DNA from: an uncultured Eubacteriales bacterium
Lineage (GTDB): Bacteria; Bacillota; Clostridia; Oscillospirales; CAG-272
Direction: 5' to 3'
Length of the DNA stretch: 6,614 nucleotides
Assembly (NCBI GenBank): GCA_934417455.1
Contig: CAKRWK010000064.1
Location: forward strand, 1 to 6,614
Position 1 is the stretch's first letter, and every line of letters begins with the position of its first letter. A model generated the notes under the pieces. It was not told where the DNA came from. It was given only the letters and a program-made list of their open reading frames with translations, and did not search any database. Both the position numbers and the translations under genes were made by a program. Shown in pieces: positions 1 to 4,335 of the stretch.

Positions 1-7
1 GAATTAT

Positions 8-13
8 CCCTCC
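8..13 (-). promoter_or_regulatory. Shine-Dalgarno of a gene beginning just outside the left edge
   Basis: Read on the minus strand this is GGAGGG, followed by seven bases (ATAATTC) up to the window edge. That is the right distance for a start codon at or just beyond the edge. It lies about 20 bases after the ATPase stop codon with no terminator between, so I infer a further minus-strand gene of the same operon. Its identity cannot be seen. Confidence 0.55.
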
Positions 14-22
14 GCATTCTCT

Positions 23-40
23 ATTATCGGAATTATCGGA
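23..40. repeat. Two tandem copies of a 9-bp unit
   Basis: ATTATCGGA occurs at 23-31 and again directly at 32-40. The repeat covers the end of the ATPase gene and its TAA stop, so a second in-frame copy of the last codons and stop follows the real one. It looks like a small slippage duplication, with no function implied. Confidence 0.6.
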
Positions 41-611
41 GCGTAACGGGAACGGCACCGCATGCGGCGGCCTCCGCTTCAGAGTGCAAAGCGAGAATGA
101 CGAGCTTCCGTTTTCCTTCTTCCGCTATCCGGTGCATAACGGCACCGGCCGTCGCGGGGTCAAGTTCTTTCCACGGCTCATCCAGCAGAAGGACGGGGGC
201 GTCGAAAACGAATGCGCGGGCAAGTGCCGTCCGCTGTTTCATTCCGCCGGACATTTGCGCGGGGTAAAGGGCGGCATCGACTTCTGTCAGACCGAGCGCG
301 CAAAGCACCGACAGCGCCTGTGTTTTGTTTTCTTCGGTTTCCGGTAGAACCACGGCGACATTTTCGAGTGCCGTCAGATTTCCGAATAACCGATATTCTT
401 GAAAACAGACGGAAACCCGTTCGGTATCTCCCAAAATTTCGCCTGCATCCACATGTTCAAGTCCGGCAATGAGACGCAGAAGCGTTGTTTTTCCGACGCC
501 GCTCGGCGCCGTCAGCGCAAAGACGCCAAAGTCAGGAAATTCATAGGAAAATCCATCGAGAACGACTCTTTTCCGATAAGATTTTTTTACATTACGAAGA
601 GACAGAGCCAC
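33..611 (-). CDS. ABC transporter ATP-binding protein (nitrate/sulfonate/taurine class)
   Basis: A 192-residue ATPase that would power uptake with the permease encoded immediately upstream. All nucleotide-binding-domain motifs are visible in order: Walker A APSGVGKT (35-42), Q-loop Q71, signature SGGMKQR (121-127), Walker B VLLLDEP (140-146), D-loop ELD (149-151) and switch H176. The first Walker A glycine is alanine (A35). The P-loop lysine K41 and T42 are intact, so activity is expected. At 192 residues it is shorter than the roughly 240-260 typical of TauB/SsuB and lacks a C-terminal extension. The start is GTG at 611, chosen because AAGGTG (619-624) sits 7 bases upstream and the protein begins with the usual strand-1 sequence. 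It overlaps the permease gene by 20 bases, which suggests translational coupling. The substrate cannot be told from this subunit. Confidence 0.93.
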   Translation of the reverse strand: MALSLRNVKKSYRKRVVLDGFSYEFPDFGVFALTAPSGVGKTTLLRLIAGLEHVDAGEILGDTERVSVCFQEYRLFGNLTALENVAVVLPETEENKTQALSVLCALGLTEVDAALYPAQMSGGMKQRTALARAFVFDAPVLLLDEPWKELDPATAGAVMHRIAEEGKRKLVILALHSEAEAAACGAVPVTLR

Positions 612-1356
612 GGCGTCTCACCTTCTTTCCGACGTATTGCAAAAAGGTTTCAATCAGAAGACTCAGAAGAATGACGCACAGTGTCCAGGCAAACATGTCG
701 GCACCGCGAAAATCATTCTTGGCGTCACAGATGGCGCGGCCTATCGAGTTTTTGGTATAAGCGATAATTTCCGCCGCAATGCCGGCCTTCCAGGCAAGGC
801 CGGCCGATGTGATAAGCGCGGGAAAGAAGTACTCGGAAAGTGCGGGAAGAACAAAGACACGGAACCGTTTGTTCGTCGGCACATGAAAAACCTGCAGAAC
901 CTCAGCCTGCTTTCTGTCCAGTGAGCGCATGCCTGCCAGTACATTTTGATAGACGACGGGAAGTACCATCAGAACGGCAATGGCCGCAGGAACGGTATTC
1001 CTGCCGACAATTACCCACAGAATAAGAATGAAAGAAGCGACAGGCGTGGAGCGTATAAATGTCATGGCCGGTCGCAACATTTCCGAGAAAAAGCGGGAGA
1101 TAAAAGAGAGCAGAGCGAGCAAGACGGCCAAAACTATTCCGAGCGCAAGGCCGAGCAGAATGCGGAGCAGAGAGTGCGCCACCGTTCCCCAGAACGCAGA
1201 TGTCACGAGGAGGGAAAAGAGTGCCGAGAAGGTATCGGCCACGTGCGGCACGGCAAAAGGCAAGTCGACGGCGACAGCCAGAATTTCCCACAGAGTAAGC
1301 CAGAAGGCAACCGAAAGAAGACGGATGCCCCACAGAGCAAATTTATTTCTTTTCAT
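592..1356 (-). CDS. ABC transporter permease (BPD_transp_1 / TauC-SsuC-like)
   Basis: The inner-membrane channel subunit, 254 residues from the chosen start, with about six hydrophobic segments (roughly 10-30, 62-85, 97-118, 121-140, 178-198 and 222-243). The cytoplasmic EAA loop that contacts the ATPase is at 151-173, ending in RFRVFVLPAL. The usual glycine of that loop is replaced by H158. The following GLAWKAGIAAEII (186-198) matches the pattern seen in nitrate/sulfonate/taurine permeases. I chose ATG 1356 (MKRNKFALWG) because it gives a normal N-terminus just before the first membrane span. An in-frame ATG at 1395 would add 13 polar residues. Neither start has a clear Shine-Dalgarno. The gene begins inside the 3' end of the lipoprotein gene (14-base overlap), so reinitiation by ribosomes finishing that gene is likely. 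The stop codon overlaps the ATPase start. Confidence 0.9.
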   Translation of the reverse strand: MKRNKFALWGIRLLSVAFWLTLWEILAVAVDLPFAVPHVADTFSALFSLLVTSAFWGTVAHSLLRILLGLALGIVLAVLLALLSFISRFFSEMLRPAMTFIRSTPVASFILILWVIVGRNTVPAAIAVLMVLPVVYQNVLAGMRSLDRKQAEVLQVFHVPTNKRFRVFVLPALSEYFFPALITSAGLAWKAGIAAEIIAYTKNSIGRAICDAKNDFRGADMFAWTLCVILLSLLIETFLQYVGKKVRRRGSVSS

Positions 1357-2335
1357 AATAGAACGCGTCGTCGGGCAATGCCTGTCCGATGGCATTGTAG
1401 AAGGAAATAAGCGTGTTTTTCATGGCTTTTCCGTCACGGTACACAATGGAACCGGAGAGATTGGAAAGTGCGGTTTTGGCAAGAGGAAGAGCGCCGAGAA
1501 TGCCGGTGTCGACAATCATCTGTGCGGCCGTGTCCAGGTTTTCCGCGGCGGCAATGTAATCGACGGAACCTTTGTAGTCCGTCATGAAGCGCTGCACCGC
1601 ACCTTCGTGGGCGCGGAGAAATTCATTGCGCACAACGATGCACCCCATGGCAAGATCATTGTCCGAAAGACGGCTCCACTCCGTCGAAAGGTTGATGTCT
1701 ACCGAGTAATTGCTGTATTGCATGCGTGCCTTTGTCACATAAGGTTCCGGAAGAACGACGACTGCGGCGTGGTCGGCACCGTCTGCCATACGGGTGACGA
1801 GAGTCGGATGGTCAACTTCCGTTTCGATGGTGGCATGCACACCCGCTTTTTCGAGAACATAGGAAAGAATCGGTTTGGTCGTGGAATTCGGCACGGATGT
1901 ATAAATTGTTTTTCCCTCTAAATCGGAAAGCGATTCGATTTCGGTGTTTTCATCGGACATAATGTAAAGAGAACCGAGGCAATTGACGACGAGAACGGAA
2001 ATATAATCGCTTTTCGCCTTGGCCTGTGCGGCGGCGGTGTTGGTCGGCAGGCAAACCATGTCGAGGTCGCCCGACGCAAGATCGCCGATGGCGACTTTTG
2101 GGTCGGTGTAAATGTCAAATACATATTTTTCGGACGCTGTCCCGTTGTCGCTTATGAGTTTCGCCATACCCATGCCGGTGGGGCCGCTCATGACGCCGAT
2201 ATGAATGGTGGCGCCGTCGTCCGAAATCCGGGAGTCGGAATCCGGCGGTGTCGGCGTTTCGGTGCCGCAGGCAACAAACGCAAGAGAGCAGAGAAGCAGA
2301 GAGATAAGCAGGAGAAGAGATACGATTTTTTTCAT
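1343..2335 (-). CDS. ABC transporter substrate-binding lipoprotein (NMT1/THI5-like, COG0715-type)
   Basis: A 330-residue extracytoplasmic ligand-binding protein, anchored to the membrane by lipid. The N-terminus MKKIVSLLLLISLLLCSLAF is a signal peptide followed by the lipobox VAC, with the modifiable cysteine at C23 and a short Pro/Ser/Asp linker before the folded part. Family features include IHIGVMSGPTGMGMAKL (44-60), the hinge-type stretch SDLEGKTIY (137-145), and VVLPEPYVTKA (193-203), typical of periplasmic-binding-protein type 2 domains in nitrate/sulfonate/taurine systems. The start at 2335 has an excellent Shine-Dalgarno, AAAGGA (2343-2348), 7 bases upstream. It overlaps the regulator stop codon as ATGA. 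The GPTGMG loop near the first strand is probably ligand-contacting (inference). The ligand cannot be assigned: sulfonates, pyrimidine-like compounds and other small anions are all possible. Confidence 0.92.
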   Translation of the reverse strand: MKKIVSLLLLISLLLCSLAFVACGTETPTPPDSDSRISDDGATIHIGVMSGPTGMGMAKLISDNGTASEKYVFDIYTDPKVAIGDLASGDLDMVCLPTNTAAAQAKAKSDYISVLVVNCLGSLYIMSDENTEIESLSDLEGKTIYTSVPNSTTKPILSYVLEKAGVHATIETEVDHPTLVTRMADGADHAAVVVLPEPYVTKARMQYSNYSVDINLSTEWSRLSDNDLAMGCIVVRNEFLRAHEGAVQRFMTDYKGSVDYIAAAENLDTAAQMIVDTGILGALPLAKTALSNLSGSIVYRDGKAMKNTLISFYNAIGQALPDDAFYYEKK

Positions 2336-2964
2336 TTTGAAATCCTTTCAAGCCCGTCCGGGTCTTTGATTAAAATTTTTCTGTTAGAATACCCGATATA
2401 TCCGGATGCCGTGAAAGCATCCAGCGCACGGTAAAGCGAGGCGCGTCCGCAACCGACGGCGTCAGCCGTCTTTTTCGCGTTCAGTGTAAAGGTTTCCCCG
2501 AAGCGCCGGTACATATCCGTCAGTTCCGCCGCCACCTTGCTTTCGGCATCCTTGCCGGACAGCGTGCCGATTTTCCGGTTGAGAAATTCGACGCGGTTGC
2601 AGAGAAACGTCAGAAGATTGACGGAAACCTTTTCGGACTGCCGAATCCACGAGAGAACGTCCTGCAGAGGAAAAAACAGAACGACGGTCGGTTTTGCTGC
2701 CCGAATTTCCGTAGGAAAATCCTGTCTGTCGGAAAACAGGGAAAGAATCCCGAAGGAATCATAGGGATAAAGCGTGTTGAGCGGAATATCCGTTGCGTTT
2801 TCTCTGTGATGCAGAACTTCGCATTCCCCCTCCGCGATAAAGCCGATATGACGGGTAAATTTTTGCGGGGAGTAAATGACGTCCCCCCTCTCAAAACGGC
2901 ATATCTGCGGCGAGGCGGCCGAAATCATGGCTTCCGCTTCCGGTTTCGGAACACTGTAAAACAC
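2332..2964 (-). CDS. Crp/Fnr-family transcriptional regulator, first gene of the transporter operon
   Basis: A 210-residue regulator counted from GTG 2964. It has an N-terminal cyclic-nucleotide-binding-type beta-roll (about 20-105), a long dimerisation helix (about 103-135) and a C-terminal winged helix-turn-helix (about 163-200) with recognition segment GCGRASLYRALDAF (171-184). The phosphate-binding cassette is degenerate: FGILSLFSDRQDFPTEIRA (71-89) replaces the usual FGE...R(S/T)A, so cAMP is unlikely to be the effector. The start is uncertain. GTG 2964 has no Shine-Dalgarno, while the frame is open to 3033 and a strong GGAGGTG lies at 3006-3012. Starting there would need a CTG at 3003 and would add a C-x2-C segment (YCKFCERL). 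The gene shares ATGA with the lipoprotein gene and heads the operon, so it probably controls the transporter and itself. Confidence 0.88.
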   Translation of the reverse strand: MFYSVPKPEAEAMISAASPQICRFERGDVIYSPQKFTRHIGFIAEGECEVLHHRENATDIPLNTLYPYDSFGILSLFSDRQDFPTEIRAAKPTVVLFFPLQDVLSWIRQSEKVSVNLLTFLCNRVEFLNRKIGTLSGKDAESKVAAELTDMYRRFGETFTLNAKKTADAVGCGRASLYRALDAFTASGYIGYSNRKILIKDPDGLERISK

Positions 2965-3005
2965 GAACAGACGTTCGCAGAATTTGCAGTACTTTTCTGC
3001 CAGAG

Positions 3006-3012
3006 CACCTCC
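3006..3012 (-). promoter_or_regulatory. Strong Shine-Dalgarno that conflicts with the obvious regulator start
   Basis: On the minus strand this reads GGAGGTG inside TATGGAGGTGCTC, a near-complete complement to the 16S 3' end. It lies just after the predicted transcript start. The regulator frame is open here, but the only near-start codon at a plausible distance is CTG 3003, three to four bases downstream, which is close spacing. The nearest conventional start, GTG 2964, is about 42 bases further on. Either a CTG start is used, or the site serves another role such as ribosome standby, or the sequence has an error. Confidence 0.55.
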
Positions 3013-3016
3013 ATAG

Positions 3017-3039
3017 GTATCATTTGAGACAAATTATAC
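3017..3039. promoter_or_regulatory. 23-bp imperfect palindrome, candidate operator of the Crp/Fnr regulator
   Basis: The left arm GTATCATTTG (3017-3026) and right arm CAAATTATAC (3030-3039) are separated by AGA. Nine of ten arm positions pair; only the fifth (C against T) does not. The palindrome contains the whole -10 box (3033-3038) and the likely transcription start of the regulator operon. A dimeric factor bound here would block RNA polymerase, so negative autoregulation by the Crp/Fnr protein encoded just downstream is the simplest reading (inference). Length and two-fold symmetry suit Crp/Fnr sites, although the half-site is not the classical TGTGA or TTGAT. Confidence 0.65.
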
Positions 3040-3061
3040 ACCTTTTTTGTCGCATTGTCAA
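3033..3061 (-). promoter_or_regulatory. SigA-type promoter of the regulator-transporter operon
   Basis: On the minus strand, -35 TTGACA (3061-3056) and -10 TATAAT (3038-3033) are both perfect consensus with a 17-base spacer. Transcription should start near 3026, about 14 bases before the Shine-Dalgarno at 3012. A consensus promoter of this strength normally needs a repressor, which agrees with the palindrome covering the -10 box. Confidence 0.88.
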
Positions 3062-3128
3062 GCCCTGTCCGAAAAAAATGCGAAAAAATCGGAAATGTGT
3101 CGGGACGGGCAAAAAATATAAAAAAAAC
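3062..3128. promoter_or_regulatory. A-tract-rich spacer between the two divergent promoters
   Basis: A-tracts begin at 3072 (A7), 3083 (A6), 3093 (A3), 3111 (A6) and 3121 (A7), giving steps of 11, 10, 18 and 10 bases. Most are in phase with the helix, so the DNA is probably curved. The block 3111-3127 lies directly upstream of the rightward -35 box and could serve as an UP element. An imperfect inverted repeat brackets part of the region: GCCCTGTCCGA (3062-3072) and TCGGGACGGGC (3100-3110), about ten pairs with two bulges. No gene is seen between the two promoters. Confidence 0.5.
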
Positions 3129-3129
3129 A

Positions 3130-3158
3130 TTGCTTTTTGGAGAAAACCATGTTATAAT
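3130..3158 (+). promoter_or_regulatory. Extended -10 SigA-type promoter of cdaA
   Basis: The -35 is TTGCTT (3130-3135), the spacer is 17 bases, and the -10 is a perfect TATAAT (3153-3158) preceded by TGT (3150-3152), which gives the extended TGn element. An A-rich UP-like stretch lies directly upstream. Transcription should start around 3164-3166, leaving a leader of about 70 bases before cdaA. Confidence 0.87.
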
Positions 3159-3162
3159 ATAG

Positions 3163-3181
3163 GCGGCGGTGTTTCCGCCGC
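3163..3181 (+). promoter_or_regulatory. GC-rich hairpin at the predicted 5' end of the cdaA transcript
   Basis: GCGGCGG (3163-3169) pairs with CCGCCGC (3175-3181) around a five-base loop TGTTT. All seven pairs are GC or CG. It begins at or within a few bases of the predicted transcription start. There is no proper T-tract (only GTTTTG follows), so it is not a clear terminator. It may protect the mRNA 5' end (inference). A weaker AT-rich inverted repeat, CGTTT (3181-3185) with AAACG (3190-3194), follows directly. Confidence 0.6.
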
Positions 3182-3233
3182 GTTTTGAAAAACGGATATA
3201 AAGCCATAATACAAAACCGTCAGAGGTATGTTA

Positions 3234-4097
3234 ATGATAGCCGTTCAGCATACATCGCAGGGAATCAGTGAACTTTTTCTTGCGTTCTTTTCATATATCG
3301 GTGTTGCCTTCTCGCATTTTACGTGGAGGGATGCACTGGACATAGCGTTACTCAGCGTCATTCTTTTTTTCCTTTTTCGCTTTCTCACCAACCGCAAAGC
3401 CGGCGTCCTTCTTGTCGGCATTGCCGTTTGTACGATCATTCTTCTCGTTTCCGGACTTCTTGAGCTGAAAGCCGTTTATTTTATCTTCTCCGGCCTTTTC
3501 CGCATCGGTGCTTTGGCACTGATTATCATTTTTCAACCGGAAATCCGCGACGCGCTCGAAAAAATCGGCTCCGGTTCTCTCGGCGGCATCATGAGTATCC
3601 GCGAGAGTTCCAAACGCCGCAGAGCGTATTCGGCCGCCATCGACAGCATCTGCGTAGCCGTAAAGGAACTGTCTGCCAGCAAGACCGGCGCCCTTATTGT
3701 CATGACGAGAACGACGCGGCTAGACGAAATTCTCCAGACGGGCATTACCATCAACGCCGACGTCAACTCTTTTCTCATCCGCAACCTCTTCTTCAATAAA
3801 GCGCCCCTGCATGACGGTGCCATTGTCATCGACAATGCCCGCATCGTGGCGGCCGGATGCCTTTTGCCGCTGACGCGTCGGACGGATGTCGATTCCGACC
3901 TCGGAACGAGACATCGCGCTGCCATCGGCATGAGTGAGACCAGCGATGCCGTCATTATCGTCGTGTCGGAGGAAACGGGAACCATATCCGTTGCCTATGA
4001 TTGTGCCCTTATGCGCGACTTTACACCGGAATCGCTGAAAGCATTCCTCCTCAAAAAAATTGCCAATGAAGCGACGGAGACGTCGGGGAAACGGTGA
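3234..4097 (+). CDS. cdaA: Membrane-bound diadenylate cyclase CdaA
   Basis: Makes cyclic di-AMP from two ATP; in Bacillota this messenger governs potassium and osmolyte balance and cell-wall homeostasis. The 287-residue protein has three N-terminal membrane spans (about 33-51, 57-76 and 81-100) ending in the conserved FQPEIRDALEKIG (100-112), then a cytoplasmic DAC (DisA_N) domain. Catalytic motifs are intact: LHDGA with D194-G195-A196, LGTRHRAA with R226-H227-R228, and VVSEETGTISVAYD (243-256). I chose ATG 3234 rather than ATG 3228 because AGAGG (3222-3226) is 7 bases from 3234 but runs almost into 3228; the longer form would add only Met-Leu. It is expressed from the strong promoter at 3130-3158. 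Length and architecture match the family (about 270-290 residues). A small membrane protein gene follows after six bases. Confidence 0.96.
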   Translation: MIAVQHTSQGISELFLAFFSYIGVAFSHFTWRDALDIALLSVILFFLFRFLTNRKAGVLLVGIAVCTIILLVSGLLELKAVYFIFSGLFRIGALALIIIFQPEIRDALEKIGSGSLGGIMSIRESSKRRRAYSAAIDSICVAVKELSASKTGALIVMTRTTRLDEILQTGITINADVNSFLIRNLFFNKAPLHDGAIVIDNARIVAAGCLLPLTRRTDVDSDLGTRHRAAIGMSETSDAVIIVVSEETGTISVAYDCALMRDFTPESLKAFLLKKIANEATETSGKR

Positions 4098-4103
4098 ATT
4101 ATT

Positions 4104-4277
4104 ATGAAAAAGAAACAAACCAACGTATGGAGCACGCTTCTGTGTGCCCTCTTCTGCCTTCTTGCGGCCGTGCTGATATGGCTGATGGTACGTTATGCCG
4201 AGGCAAGCGACGGAAGGACGGCAGAAGGCGCCATTCGTCTTTTGCAGGGATTCCACCACGGTTTTCTGATACCATGA
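4104..4277 (+). CDS. 57-residue single-span membrane protein in the cdaR position (possible CdaR remnant)
   Basis: The frame starts MKKKQTNVWS, has one hydrophobic span at about 11-29 (LLCALFCLLAAVLIWLMV) and ends with a short polar tail to the stop at 4275-4277. GGTGA (4093-4097) lies 6 bases before the ATG and overlaps the cdaA stop. The lysine-rich start predicts an N-in, C-out topology. In many Bacillota cdaA is followed by cdaR, whose YbbR-domain protein has one N-terminal span with an outward ectodomain and modulates CdaA. This protein has the same position, topology and a similar ...WLMVRY ending of the span, but no YbbR repeats; an intrinsic terminator follows directly. It may be a cdaR truncated to its membrane anchor or an unrelated small CdaA partner. 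The frame is the same as cdaA, separated only by TGA. The function is inferred from context only. Confidence 0.68.
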   Translation: MKKKQTNVWSTLLCALFCLLAAVLIWLMVRYAEASDGRTAEGAIRLLQGFHHGFLIP

Positions 4278-4281
4278 AAGC

Positions 4282-4306
4282 AGGCGGGTCGCACCCGCCT
4301 CTTTTT
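4282..4306 (+). terminator. Intrinsic (Rho-independent) terminator after the cdaA operon
   Basis: AGGCGGGT (4282-4289) pairs perfectly over eight positions with ACCCGCCT (4293-4300) around the loop CGC, followed by C and five T residues. It ends the cdaA transcript 5 bases after the small membrane gene. Only 29 bases separate its T-tract from the next start codon, leaving little room for a separate promoter. Confidence 0.9.
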
Positions 4307-4335
4307 ACTTCATACGGAAGGATCGGCTGTATTTC

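Noticed and set aside
980..1921. 313-codon plus-strand open frame opposite the permease and lipoprotein genes
   Set aside because: The opposite strand encodes two well-supported overlapping transporter proteins. This frame has no recognisable domain and an unlikely basic composition.
3163..3194. Intrinsic terminator or attenuator at the cdaA leader
   Set aside because: The stem is strong, but only GTTTTG follows it, not a proper T-tract, and it begins at the transcript start, too early for a usual terminator.
3160..3233. c-di-AMP riboswitch in the cdaA leader
   Set aside because: The leader is only about 70 bases with two simple hairpins, too short for the known c-di-AMP riboswitch fold, and no conserved core is seen.
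4095..4106. Fusion of CdaA with the small membrane protein by TGA readthrough, since both share a frame
   Set aside because: The small gene has its own ATG and Shine-Dalgarno, CdaA ends at the normal family length, and frame sharing has a one-in-three chance of occurring by accident.
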